A DNA stretch of 50,969 nt, taken from the NCBI GenBank assembly GCA_015063085.1, contig SUTD01000008.1:1-50969 (forward strand), given 5' to 3'. The notes below the pieces were generated by a model. The model did not search any database. It had not been told where the DNA came from and saw only the letters and a list, made by a program, of their open reading frames with translations. A program made the translations under genes and the position numbers. This stretch comes from Methanocorpusculum parvum. GTDB lineage: Archaea > Halobacteriota > Methanomicrobia > Methanomicrobiales > Methanocorpusculaceae. Below are positions 34,139 to 42,850 of the stretch, piece by piece. Each line of letters begins with the position of its first letter. Position 1 is the first letter of the stretch.

Positions 34139-35164
34139 TTATTCTCTTAAACATTCAGCAATCCACTTCAGCGTTTCCGGATAGTGGAGAAGGTTGGTAT
34201 GCCGAACCGGGAATTTTCTCACCCGTACATTTCCTTTTGCGTCAGTTCCGATATTTTCCAAGTCTCCCCCCATCATCGCAGATGCAGTCAGCACCAGACT
34301 GTCCCCTTCTGTACTTTCGATTCTGACCGGTGCTGTGCCGTTGTCCGGAATCGAGATACTCTGGAGTGTGGTTTTCCCAACGCCGACACCAAACCAGCAG
34401 TCCGGTTTTTCCCGCAGCAGCTCCATTCCGCGGCGTATCCGGCTCTGGACTTCCCGTGCGGAATCATAGGTGTCCGGGATGAGAGAACGAATGAATGCTT
34501 CCTGAATATTTTCAGCGAGCGGTATTCCTCCGGACTGAATCGGGCAAGCGGAAAGCAGGCGTTTTGTGGGAATCAGTTCAGCAAGTCCCGGATACCCTGC
34601 CATCATTTCGCGGGTGAGCCCAACCGTCTCGACAATCAGGTTTGGGATCTCAAGCAAATCTCCGGTTAAATAAATGCGGAGCACTTCGTACGAACCTTCA
34701 AACGGAACGCCGATCATCATAATTTTGTTCAGCAGATCACAGCCGAACTCTGTGACGTACGCGGAAGTGACCAGTCCTCCCATACTGTGGCAGACAATGT
34801 TTACCTTCTCTGCCCCTTCGAGAATGAGCGTATCTATCTGCTGTTTCAGTTCATCTGCGGCATCTATGACAGACTTTCTGAAATCATAGGAGAAGAAGTA
34901 GACCGGCGTCTCCGGGAAGGTCATGCAGAGCCACTCGATTAGGATAATATCAGTTTTCAGCACTCCGTGCTCGCGCTGAAGTGTTTTTCTCGTCTGCAGA
35001 TTGATTCCGTTATTTTTCACAGAAAGAGGGGAGGAGATATCCAGACGCTCGGTATCGGTTAAGAATGCGGCAGGGGAAAACCAGATTTTCCTCCCGTCTT
35101 CGGGGAGATAGAGCTGGCTTCCCATAATTCCCGGGATATAGATAATTGGTGTGCCGCCTGACAT
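34139..35164 (-). CDS. LCAT-like alpha/beta hydrolase
   Basis: A 341-aa protein with the lecithin:cholesterol acyltransferase / lipase fold. It starts with IIYIPGIMGSQLYLP (oxyanion region), has the YDFRKS segment typical of LCAT-like proteins, and carries the nucleophile elbow CHSMGGL (Ser about 121). A late His in RHTNLLHYPE could complete the triad. No signal peptide, so it is probably cytoplasmic or membrane-associated from inside. Substrate unknown; an ester or lipid is likely. It faces purC tail to tail. Confidence 0.85.
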   Translation of the reverse strand: MSGGTPIIYIPGIMGSQLYLPEDGRKIWFSPAAFLTDTERLDISSPLSVKNNGINLQTRKTLQREHGVLKTDIILIEWLCMTFPETPVYFFSYDFRKSVIDAADELKQQIDTLILEGAEKVNIVCHSMGGLVTSAYVTEFGCDLLNKIMMIGVPFEGSYEVLRIYLTGDLLEIPNLIVETVGLTREMMAGYPGLAELIPTKRLLSACPIQSGGIPLAENIQEAFIRSLIPDTYDSAREVQSRIRRGMELLREKPDCWFGVGVGKTTLQSISIPDNGTAPVRIESTEGDSLVLTASAMMGGDLENIGTDAKGNVRVRKFPVRHTNLLHYPETLKWIAECLRE

Positions 35165-35210
35165 ACGAATAGATTTTCCGTCAGGACATAAATTCTTTTT
35201 TGAATGGGTA

Positions 35211-35915
35211 TTACCCCTTCGTAATCAGATTTACATCCACCTTGGCCGGAACAATTTTTGGAAGAATGCCAAAGCGTCCAATCCAGTCTTTGGATACTGC
35301 ATACACTCCGCAAAGCGAGGACGTCTTCGGCACAACATCTTCAAAGGTTTCCGGAGTAATGACATTGCACAGAGATGTTGCCCAGGCATCTGCCCGAGAT
35401 GGATTTCTCGAAAAGCAGACTACGGCATCGGCTGTTCCGAACGAGACCGACGGGCCGACCGTTGCTGATGATGTGCAGATTCCAAGAATTTCTTTTTGCG
35501 GGGGGACAATAAAGGCAAACTTCCCGGAACTTTTTGCGTTGCCGGCAAAGATTCCAACCCGCACATCCCGGTCTGAGATAAGCACGATGTCTCCTCCGTT
35601 GTCGATTAATCCAAAGGAGGCTCCAGCCTCCTGCATGGCCTCAATTCCAGCCCATGCAACAGTTGCGGCAACCGATGCCATCGGGCCTACTCCTGCTTCG
35701 CTTCCGGCGTCTGCCATGCGGGAAATTGTGAGTGCTGAGTTTTCCGGCACCGGAAACGGTTCATAGGTCATCTGGAAATACGGTTCGTTTCGGATGAACT
35801 CTTCTATGTCGGTTCGGGCGGCAAGCATACCTTCCTTTGCCGCTTCGATATGCTCCTTTGAATCTGCTAAAATAGTGGTGATGGTTTCGCGAAACGCGAA
35901 ATGTTCGCGAATCAT
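35211..35915 (-). CDS. UPF0280 (COG2122) protein of the homocysteine synthesis cluster
   Basis: A 234-aa member of UPF0280, related in fold to ApbE flavin transferases. Seen are SRMADAGSEAGVGPMASVA, LIDNGGDIVLISDRDVRVGIFAG and SSATVGPSVSFGTADAVVCF. In methanogens this family is genetically linked to the sulfide-dependent route that makes homocysteine from aspartate semialdehyde. The ATG at 35915 overlaps the last stop codon of the ferredoxin gene by one base; the longer frame would run inside that gene. Third gene of the operon. Confidence 0.88.
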   Translation of the reverse strand: MIREHFAFRETITTILADSKEHIEAAKEGMLAARTDIEEFIRNEPYFQMTYEPFPVPENSALTISRMADAGSEAGVGPMASVAATVAWAGIEAMQEAGASFGLIDNGGDIVLISDRDVRVGIFAGNAKSSGKFAFIVPPQKEILGICTSSATVGPSVSFGTADAVVCFSRNPSRADAWATSLCNVITPETFEDVVPKTSSLCGVYAVSKDWIGRFGILPKIVPAKVDVNLITKG

Positions 35916-36301
35916 CACTTCAGAATACTTAATGCACGCTGCGGGCAGAACTCTGCACAGCGTCCGCATAAGACACAGCGCTCCGGCTCAACAACAAGTT
36001 TCCAGTCTTCATCAAAGGAAAAGACCTTCTTCTGACAGATGCTGATACACAGACCGCAGTCAACACACTCGGTGATATTGTGCGATACTGCATTTTTCTG
36101 AATGCGGATGGAGACTCCCGGTTTGGAAAGGGCCGCAATGAACCGCTCTGCATCTTCATCGGCAACACTGATAAGTGTCCACCCCTCGTCTCCGTCGATT
36201 ACTGCCCGCTCAATATTTGCCGGAATTCCTGTTTCGAGGATTGCGAGTGCAATCCCCGGCTCCTGAACGCCTAAGCGGTCAAATTCAACCTTCAGTTTCA
36301 T
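35915..36301 (-). CDS. NIL-domain 4Fe-4S ferredoxin of homocysteine synthesis
   Basis: A 128-aa two-domain protein: an N-terminal NIL (ligand-binding ACT-like) domain of about 70 residues and a C-terminal 2x[4Fe-4S] ferredoxin (CVDCGLCISICQ and CVLCGRCAEFCP). With the DUF39 protein it forms the L-aspartate semialdehyde sulfurtransferase system of methanogens, supplying electrons. It starts 3 nt after the DUF39 gene. Confidence 0.92.
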   Translation of the reverse strand: MKLKVEFDRLGVQEPGIALAILETGIPANIERAVIDGDEGWTLISVADEDAERFIAALSKPGVSIRIQKNAVSHNITECVDCGLCISICQKKVFSFDEDWKLVVEPERCVLCGRCAEFCPQRALSILK

Positions 36302-36304
36302 GGA

Positions 36305-37807
36305 TTATCCCCTCCTTCCGACAAGGTCGCCTAAGTCATAGGAGTTTAAGAGACCAAGCACACGGCGGTTTTTATCGACTACAACGAGAGATCCGATGTT
36401 GTGTTTCTGCAGAGCACGTGCCGCGAAGTCGACCGGAGAGTCCGGGCTGATGGTGATAACGTTGCGGGTCATAATCTCTGCGACCGATAAGTCCTGCTCG
36501 TCATTTGCGAATGCTTTTGAGACATCGTAGGTGGTTACAATTCCGATAACCCGGTTCTCGGCATCGATTACCGGCAGGTGGTTGGTTTCTCCGACCAGGA
36601 GTCTCTTTGCAGCCTCTTTGACGCTTTCCTGACCGGTGATGGTGACAAACTTCGTCTCCATCAGTTCAGAGACATAGACGGTATTTCCTTTCTCAGCCAT
36701 CGGGCGGTTGCGCTTTACGGCATTAATCGGACGGGTGGCAAGAGCCATCGTGAAGGTACCGTTTTCGATTCTCTTTCCAAGTTCGGCAGCGACTTCACGT
36801 GCCTTCTTGAAACTTGAAACAGGAGAGGTTCTGACCTCTTCTCCGTTAATCTCAACCGATCCGCTCTTGAGTTCTGCGTATGTGACCTTGCGGACAGCCG
36901 GTCTGTCGCGGGACGGCGTTCCGTAGTCAACGATTTCTGTAACTAAATCTTCATCGCGAACCGCAGTGTGTTTTACAATATCTTCATTTAAGAGCGGGAT
37001 TGGGATACCGATACCGACATACATGGTAACTCCGTAGCCGGTCATGGTTGCGGCACGGATGTAATCGGTTGACATCTCTTTCATATTTCCGGATGTCATC
37101 AGCGTTCCAAATCCTGCACCCGGGGAGTGCTGGGTTCCTTCGCCGATGACGATACCATTTGCTCCTCCGATGAAAATCGGTGTTCCGGAACCGATTACCG
37201 AGTAGGTTGGATCATTCGGCAGCGGGGATAAACATCCGGCACCGGAATAGGTGATGTTTCTGTGTCCGGGGAGCAGATAACCCATGTAGGTCTTAATCGG
37301 TCTGCTTCCCATATTGGTTGCGGCATTATAACTCTGGTACGAGTTTCTCGGGTTTACCATGATTGCCTGGTTGAGCTCGTCTAAGGTAAACTCATTGGTG
37401 ATAGATTTTCTCGGATAGCAGTCCGTACCCTTTGCCCGTGCTTCGAGTTCAACGGATTTTCCGCTGATGAAATCCTCGATGACGTGTGCTCCTCCGTAGT
37501 CGGAGTGGAGAGTTTCAGACTCCTGGGTTGCTCCAAGATAGCAGTCAACCGCGGCAACACCGGCATATGCCTCGACACCGTTCAAGAACATCTTTTCCAT
37601 ACGGATCGGCAGTTCCGGATGTCCGAAGTTGAAGAATGCACCAGAAGAACACATAGCGCCGAAAGTACCCGTTGTAACAACGTCTACTTCCTTCAGAGCG
37701 CCTGCAGTGCCGAGTTCATCGACAATATCGGGCATTTCTTCAGCCGTTGCCACACGAACACTTCCATCACGAATTCTTTCGTTAATTTCGTCGATGGATT
37801 TGTACAT
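36305..37807 (-). CDS. DUF39 homocysteine biosynthesis enzyme with C-terminal CBS pair
   Basis: L-aspartate-semialdehyde sulfurtransferase (COG1900), 500 aa. The DUF39 core (1-370) shows GAMCSSGAFFNFGH, VDCYLGATQ, CYPRKSITNEFTLDELNQA and YSGAGCLSPLPNDP, which carry its conserved cysteines. Two CBS domains follow (about 380-495), which may sense nucleotides or S-adenosylmethionine. A TATA box (TTTATATAG, minus strand, near 37836-37844) lies only a few bases before the first in-frame ATG (37831), so the second ATG at 37807 is the better start. First of a three-gene operon. Confidence 0.9.
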   Translation of the reverse strand: MYKSIDEINERIRDGSVRVATAEEMPDIVDELGTAGALKEVDVVTTGTFGAMCSSGAFFNFGHPELPIRMEKMFLNGVEAYAGVAAVDCYLGATQESETLHSDYGGAHVIEDFISGKSVELEARAKGTDCYPRKSITNEFTLDELNQAIMVNPRNSYQSYNAATNMGSRPIKTYMGYLLPGHRNITYSGAGCLSPLPNDPTYSVIGSGTPIFIGGANGIVIGEGTQHSPGAGFGTLMTSGNMKEMSTDYIRAATMTGYGVTMYVGIGIPIPLLNEDIVKHTAVRDEDLVTEIVDYGTPSRDRPAVRKVTYAELKSGSVEINGEEVRTSPVSSFKKAREVAAELGKRIENGTFTMALATRPINAVKRNRPMAEKGNTVYVSELMETKFVTITGQESVKEAAKRLLVGETNHLPVIDAENRVIGIVTTYDVSKAFANDEQDLSVAEIMTRNVITISPDSPVDFAARALQKHNIGSLVVVDKNRRVLGLLNSYDLGDLVGRRG

Positions 37808-37835
37808 AATATCTGTATTCTTTCTTTTCATTCTA

Positions 37836-37844
37836 TATAAAATG
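37836..37844 (-). promoter_or_regulatory. TATA box of the homocysteine operon
   Basis: TTTATATAG on the minus strand; with usual spacing, transcription would start near 37811, just before the preferred start codon at 37807, giving a nearly leaderless mRNA. Confidence 0.5.
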
Positions 37845-37908
37845 GCTTGTTCACATCATCTGATACAGAAAACCTTTATCCTCTAATGAACAATGATTAT
37901 GAATCTGT

Positions 37909-38850
37909 ATGCCTGAATATACTGCAAATGATATCTCCTATGCGGTGTCCCGCTGCGGTCTCTCGAAAGCACAGGCCGATGAACTGGTAACGCAGGTAAA
38001 CGCGGTTGGAGACAGGGTGTCTTTGGATTTGCTGTTCCAATATGCGGATTTTATGGTGCAGGCAGCAGGAGAGGCATACACGCCGAAAATTGATTCCTGT
38101 GAAATTCCTGCAGGCAGGCTCTGGTATATCGAGCCGTTTTGCGGAAGCACAACCTATGTTATCGAAACTGCAGAACAACTCGTAATCGTAGACTCCGGAT
38201 TTCCCTGCTATCAGGATGAGCTTTTGTCCGTTCTTCGCTCACTCTTTCCGGACTATGATTCCCGGCGAAAGGATCTTATCCTAACGCATATGGATATGGA
38301 TCACGCAGGCCTTCTTGCCGGTTTTGATACCATCTGGATGAGTCAGACATCATACGATGATTTCTTGGGGCGTGCAGAAGGAAAGCCGAATCTTCGCGAA
38401 AGACATCCGGTCCGCACTCCTGTTTACCGTATCAGCAGTCTGCTCTCCCGCGATATTTCTGCAGATACTGCTCATATGCGTGCGCTGAACACGTTTTCGC
38501 CTGACAGCAGCGCTCCGCTTTCCTATATCGGGACCCTAAACCTCGGTTCTCTTTCCTTTGCGGTCTATGAGACCTCCGGCGGACATGTTGCAGGCTCGAT
38601 TATTCTCTATGAAAAAGAGAACCGGATTGTCTTTACCGGAGACACACTGGTAAACCCTGCGGACATGGCAGACAGCCAGAAGATGTTTATCGAGATGGGA
38701 ACAAAGATGCTCGGCACCATGAATGAGGATTCAAAGAAAGCAAAAGAGGAACGAGTAGCACTTTTCGCTCTTCTTGATTCAGGCGGCTGGATTCTTTGTC
38801 CGGGACATGGATTCCCTATCCGCTATCAGGCAGAACCGCGGGAATCTTAA
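37909..38850 (+). CDS. Metallo-beta-lactamase-fold hydrolase with HxDxDH motif
   Basis: A 313-aa MBL-fold protein. The metal motif reads H127-M-D129-M-D131-H132, so the second His of the usual HxHxDH is Asp. The other ligands look intact: the His of TSGGHVAGS, the Asp of FTGDTLVNP and the His of CPGHGFPIRY. The N-terminal ~60 residues are helical and unrelated to the fold. Replacement of this ligand is known in flavodiiron proteins (Glu) and suggests iron rather than zinc; no flavodoxin domain is fused here. Substrate unknown. Confidence 0.85.
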   Translation: MPEYTANDISYAVSRCGLSKAQADELVTQVNAVGDRVSLDLLFQYADFMVQAAGEAYTPKIDSCEIPAGRLWYIEPFCGSTTYVIETAEQLVIVDSGFPCYQDELLSVLRSLFPDYDSRRKDLILTHMDMDHAGLLAGFDTIWMSQTSYDDFLGRAEGKPNLRERHPVRTPVYRISSLLSRDISADTAHMRALNTFSPDSSAPLSYIGTLNLGSLSFAVYETSGGHVAGSIILYEKENRIVFTGDTLVNPADMADSQKMFIEMGTKMLGTMNEDSKKAKEERVALFALLDSGGWILCPGHGFPIRYQAEPRES

Positions 38851-38876
38851 TCATCTTTTCCGTCCAATATACACAT

Positions 38877-39281
38877 ATGGCATTAATTACTCCAGAACTG
38901 AAAGAGCAGATGGCACAGGCTGGTGTCCTCCACTTAGCAACTGCATCCAAAGCAGGCGTCCCAAACGTTGCACCAATGGGTGCTGTCTTAGTTGAAGATG
39001 ACTCCATCTTAATCGCTAACAATTTCATGAACAAGACCATGGCAAACATCTTAGAGAACCCGCAGGTCTCCGTTCTTGTCTGGAGCCGCGACATTGGAAA
39101 CTGTTTCCAGCTCAAAGGAACTGCAGAAATCATGAAAGACACTGCAGAGCACCAGAAGATGCGTGACATGCTTGAAGCAAAGAAGCCGGGGGCATACCCA
39201 TGCCATGACCTTGTTGTCATCTCGGTAAAGGAGATTTTCACCTGCATGCCGGGAGCAAACGCAGGCGCAAAGATTGCATAA
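38877..39281 (+). CDS. Pyridoxamine 5'-phosphate oxidase-like FMN-binding protein
   Basis: A 134-aa protein with the split-barrel FMN-binding fold (GVLHLATASKAGVPNVAPMGAV, then NKTMANILENPQVSVLVW). Such small methanogen proteins bind FMN or F420; the reaction is unknown. The ATG at 38877 is chosen as the fold begins there, and the longer frame overlaps the preceding gene. Codon use is strongly biased, pointing to high expression. Confidence 0.88.
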   Translation: MALITPELKEQMAQAGVLHLATASKAGVPNVAPMGAVLVEDDSILIANNFMNKTMANILENPQVSVLVWSRDIGNCFQLKGTAEIMKDTAEHQKMRDMLEAKKPGAYPCHDLVVISVKEIFTCMPGANAGAKIA

Positions 39282-39301
39282 TTCCGGTATTTTCAAAACG
39301 C

Positions 39302-39336
39302 CTAAGGGGTATGCGGCGGCACAGCCGCAGCCCTTC
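39302..39336 (+). terminator. GC-rich hairpin after the FMN-binding protein gene
   Basis: TGCGGC-GGCACA-GCCGCA stem inside AGGGGTA..AGCCCT-type flanking pairing, about 20-50 bp after the stop codon, followed by TTCGGTATTTTTCC. Confidence 0.5.
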
Positions 39337-39457
39337 GGTATTTTTCCCGCTCTTTTGACGTATCTGCACATTTTCCAAAACCCCGGTTTTCCGTCGTTCT
39401 TTACTCAGTGTTGGAACATTGCTTTTTTAAGATAAAAAGTCCTAAAGTAGTATATAC

Positions 39458-40099
39458 ATGGCTGCGAAGAAAAGCAAGAAAAGCAGCGAGCCGGAAGAGG
39501 CTCCAAAGCTGTTCTACATATTCTACAACCAGGAACGCTGGGAAAACTGGCTTCGGACCTTAAAGGAAGCTGACTGGGAAGGAGACCCGGACTCAGATGA
39601 TATGCCGGAAGGATTCAGAATCTTAGACGGCTTATCTGATGATATCACCTTAGCAGTTATCAAAATCATCCGTCTGTATCAGAACGAGCGCTTCACTGTG
39701 GAAGAGGCGCGCACAAAGATTGCTGATGTTGAGGCAATTGTTATGGGCGAGGTTGCAGATGAAGAGGTCAGCGAAATTATTGCCTCGATGCAGATTTCCA
39801 TGATGGTTCTCTTTACCGCTGCCCAGAAGTATCTCGAAGCAGACTATCCGGAGGCAACCGAAGTCAAGAACCTTGTAAAAGACGGAAGAAAGGTTGTCGA
39901 TGACGATCCGGAGAAGGCATTAGAGTTTGCATCTTCGATTGGATCTGCTGTTATCAACGGTGCATCCTGCTGCGGAAAGTATGTTAAGGACACGGATGAC
40001 CCGACTCTCTTCGATGAGTGGCTCGTTGAAGTAGAGCGTATTGCTGATGCCATGAAGTCCTTAAAGGACTTTGACGAGGTAGGCGGAGAAGCAGCGTGA
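39458..40099 (+). CDS. DUF2150-like conserved archaeal protein
   Basis: A 213-aa acidic, mostly helical protein with a short basic N terminus (KKSKKSS). Segments FYNQERWENWLRTLKEADW and EVSEIIASMQISMMVLF match my recollection of DUF2150, a methanogen and haloarchaeal family without assigned role. It overlaps the next gene by four bases, so the pair is coupled. Confidence 0.7.
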   Translation: MAAKKSKKSSEPEEAPKLFYIFYNQERWENWLRTLKEADWEGDPDSDDMPEGFRILDGLSDDITLAVIKIIRLYQNERFTVEEARTKIADVEAIVMGEVADEEVSEIIASMQISMMVLFTAAQKYLEADYPEATEVKNLVKDGRKVVDDDPEKALEFASSIGSAVINGASCCGKYVKDTDDPTLFDEWLVEVERIADAMKSLKDFDEVGGEAA

Positions 40100-40548
40100 T
40101 TGCAGGGCGTGCCCGGTTTCGCTACATAAAAAAACTCCAGCGGGCAGCAGGCTACCGTCTTCCGGATGCAGCCTTTCACCCCGCAAACCTTGAAGCAATC
40201 ACCGGTTCGATGAACATCGACGGTCTGGATCCGGGAACCCGTGATCAGGTTATGCGGTTCTTCAAGGACTTTCTGGACTGCAAATGCCGTGACTCTCCGC
40301 TCTGCGGCTGTCCGGAACGGAAATTTGTTGTCTGTCTCTTAGAGCTTCGGGAGCTCGGCTTAAATCATAAAGAGATTTCCCGCCATTTAATCGATGAGTA
40401 CGGAATCGAGCTCTTCCCGGCAGATATCTTAAGTTTCCTTGAAGACTCGGTGCATCTCTTAGAAGCGGTCCGAAGCGTTGCGGACCTGGCAGGAGAAACG
40501 GAACTCGTTAAAAAAACCGACAAACATATCCGGGAAATCTCCCGGTAA
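40096..40548 (+). CDS. DUF5814-like protein with CxC..CGC motif
   Basis: A 150-aa protein starting with a GTG. The CKCRDSPLCGCPERKF block (about 62-77) has four closely spaced cysteines that could bind zinc, followed by helices (LELRELGLNHKEISRHLIDE). A similar block occurs, as I recall, at the C-terminal end of some archaeal superfamily 2 helicases (DUF5814), so this may be the free-standing form. The assignment is tentative. Confidence 0.55.
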   Translation: MIAGRARFRYIKKLQRAAGYRLPDAAFHPANLEAITGSMNIDGLDPGTRDQVMRFFKDFLDCKCRDSPLCGCPERKFVVCLLELRELGLNHKEISRHLIDEYGIELFPADILSFLEDSVHLLEAVRSVADLAGETELVKKTDKHIREISR

Positions 40549-40628
40549 CTTTTTCTCAACTATTTTTCCCGCCTCCCTCTCTGTGAAAGGTTATATTCAC
40601 TGACAGCGAATAGTACAATGATTTATTC

Positions 40629-41459
40629 ATGCCGATATCAAGAATCTATACCGCAGCCTCTGCCTCGAGGAGAAAACGTGCTCTCTCGTACAGCAAAGGC
40701 GAATCCGTCTCCGGCATCTCCTTTGACTACGGCAAGTTCACCTTTGATTACTCAATAAACTTCCAGGGCTTAAAGATAGGATTCGAAGACAAAAACGGCA
40801 TGTATCACTACAAACGCGACATTATCGGATGGAAGCATGAATCCAATATCGCATCGCAGACAGGAACCTTCTACCTCCAGCCAATCGAACCGTTAAACCT
40901 CCCGGACAACGTCACCGATTTTATTGAAATCGAGTTTACGGAAATCACTATCGAACCAAACAGCACAACGGTCGTCTTCCTCACCATGCCGATTGAAATC
41001 GGCGTCTTCCTGGAATCCAAAAACGGAGAACGCAGCCTTCTTGATATCGTAACATTCTGCCACCCGAAGTTCTCCCTCTACGGTGCTGCATCGCGCGGAG
41101 TAATCACCCGATTCCATAAAAGTCAGGTCTATGCAATGCCGCCGTCTGTGGAAAATTACCGGGAAGGACTCTTACGGCTCGAAATCGAAAACGACTCCAG
41201 TGAATGGGCAACCATCGGACGTGTTGTCATCTATCAGAAAGGGCTTACCCTCTACTATGACGAAACAACCGTTTCTGCCTGTGCTAAAATGATTGTCAGA
41301 ACCCGTGATGTTGCCGATGTTGTCGGAATCGACCAGCCGATTAGAGAGGAAATGACCGAATCCATCCCGGTCTTTGAATCGCGAAGAACAACGCCCTTCT
41401 GCAACATCGATGGCGCACTTCTTGACTCAACCTTTACCATGGATATGGGGATGAGATAA
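40629..41459 (+). CDS. DUF432 protein next to MscS
   Basis: A 276-aa protein without membrane segments, mainly beta strands (FYLQPIEPLNLPDNV, EIEFTEITIEPNSTTVVFLTMP). It resembles DUF432, a family commonly found beside MscS channels in methanogens. Its stop codon directly touches the mscS start, so the two are likely a functional pair in osmotic response. The fusion or regulatory role is inference. Confidence 0.75.
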   Translation: MPISRIYTAASASRRKRALSYSKGESVSGISFDYGKFTFDYSINFQGLKIGFEDKNGMYHYKRDIIGWKHESNIASQTGTFYLQPIEPLNLPDNVTDFIEIEFTEITIEPNSTTVVFLTMPIEIGVFLESKNGERSLLDIVTFCHPKFSLYGAASRGVITRFHKSQVYAMPPSVENYREGLLRLEIENDSSEWATIGRVVIYQKGLTLYYDETTVSACAKMIVRTRDVADVVGIDQPIREEMTESIPVFESRRTTPFCNIDGALLDSTFTMDMGMR

Positions 41460-42383
41460 ATGGCGGAAATTGACACCAATGGAATTCTGGAGACCTTTGT
41501 CTATGGTCAGTTAACTGTTGGAAACATCATCCTCTTCATCCTGTTTCTTGCTGCAACCTTTGTCCTTGTCCGCCTCGTCTCCGGATTTCTGCGAAGAACC
41601 CTTGCCGGAAAAACCGAGGCAAAGACCATCGACATCACGGTCAAAAGTGTTCGGACAATCATCTATGTGATTGGTATCATTGTTGCCTGTACCCAGCTCA
41701 AAATTGACCTCTCCGGTCTTCTCGTTGCCGGAGGAGTTGTCGGAGTGGCCGTTGGTTTTGCCAGTCAGAACACCTTATCGAACCTTGTTGCCGGAATCCT
41801 TTTGATGTTCGAGCGGCCGGTCAATGTCGGAGACAGCATTGTGGTAAACGGAACCGAAGGATATGTCGAAGGCATCGGACTGCTTTCCACCCGTGTTCGA
41901 ACCTACAGCGGCTTGTATGTGAGAATCCCCAATGATTCTCTCTTCACCTCCGAGATTACCAACATGGTCTCAAACGTTGCCCGGCGTTTTGACTACAACA
42001 TCAGTATCCGTTACTCTGATGATGCAAAAAAGGCCATCAAAGCCGTAAAGCGGGTAATCAACGAACACCCGTATGCATTAAAAAATCCTGCACCGTCTGT
42101 GTATGTGGATAATCTTGGAGCACACGGAATCGAACTGAAAGTTCGTATCTGGTCACCATCCGGATTCTGGTGGGATGCAAGAACCGAACTGCTCTGGACC
42201 ATCTTCAAGGTTCTGCGTCAGGAAGACATTGATGTGCCGTTTGACCAGCTCACCGTCTGGTTTGGACAGGAAGACGCCGAAAAACTGTCAAACAGTCTGG
42301 AGTCAGGTTCAGACATGACCGTTGAAGAAATTCTCGGGAAAAGCGAAAAGTCCCCGGAGAACGCAAATTCAGGAAGGGTATAA
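41460..42383 (+). CDS. mscS: MscS-family small-conductance mechanosensitive channel
   Basis: A 307-aa channel that releases solutes on hypo-osmotic shock. Three N-terminal membrane segments are followed by the pore-lining TM3 (LLVAGGVVGVAVGFASQNTL, about 80-100). The beta domain follows (RPVNVGDSIVVNG, with RIPNDSLFTSEITNM), then a C-terminal alpha/beta domain and a Ser/Glu-rich tail. Its stop overlaps the next ATG by one base (TAATG). Confidence 0.95.
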   Translation: MAEIDTNGILETFVYGQLTVGNIILFILFLAATFVLVRLVSGFLRRTLAGKTEAKTIDITVKSVRTIIYVIGIIVACTQLKIDLSGLLVAGGVVGVAVGFASQNTLSNLVAGILLMFERPVNVGDSIVVNGTEGYVEGIGLLSTRVRTYSGLYVRIPNDSLFTSEITNMVSNVARRFDYNISIRYSDDAKKAIKAVKRVINEHPYALKNPAPSVYVDNLGAHGIELKVRIWSPSGFWWDARTELLWTIFKVLRQEDIDVPFDQLTVWFGQEDAEKLSNSLESGSDMTVEEILGKSEKSPENANSGRV

Positions 42384-42850
42384 TGGAAGAGTTATTCAAA
42401 GCAATTAAAGCAGAAAATCTTGATGACCGCCACGCAGCCGTCGATACGATGGTACTCCGCGCTCAGAAAAATCCTGAGGTAATCCCGCAGATTATTGAAG
42501 CTCTGCGTGAATCCGACATGAGCGGACGCTGGTATCTTGGACGGGCACTTCTCAAAACCGGACCGTCTGTCATCCCGATTCTCATCGAAGAAGCAAAAAC
42601 CGAAACCCGGGCTGACGTGCAGAAATATTTCGGCGCAGTCCTTGCAGCGTTCGGTAAAGAATCGGTATCTTCGCTTGTCGAACTCTTCGCATCCGAAAAT
42701 GCCGCAGCCCGAGGCATGGCAGGCGCTGCCCTTGAAAAAATCGGCGAACCGGCACTTGATGCATTGTTACATGCAGCAAAGTCTGAGAATCAAACCGTAA
42801 AAATCTGTGCCGGCATTGTCCTGATGAAACTTGGAGTGTACCGTTACTAA
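42383..42850 (+). CDS. HEAT-repeat protein
   Basis: A 155-aa all-helical protein of about four HEAT repeats (for example AARGMAGAALEKIGEPALDALL). HEAT repeats bind proteins. It sits between mscS and polC with one-base overlaps on both sides (TAATG each time), so it is co-translated with the replicative polymerase subunit. The partner is unknown. Confidence 0.85.
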   Translation: MEELFKAIKAENLDDRHAAVDTMVLRAQKNPEVIPQIIEALRESDMSGRWYLGRALLKTGPSVIPILIEEAKTETRADVQKYFGAVLAAFGKESVSSLVELFASENAAARGMAGAALEKIGEPALDALLHAAKSENQTVKICAGIVLMKLGVYRY

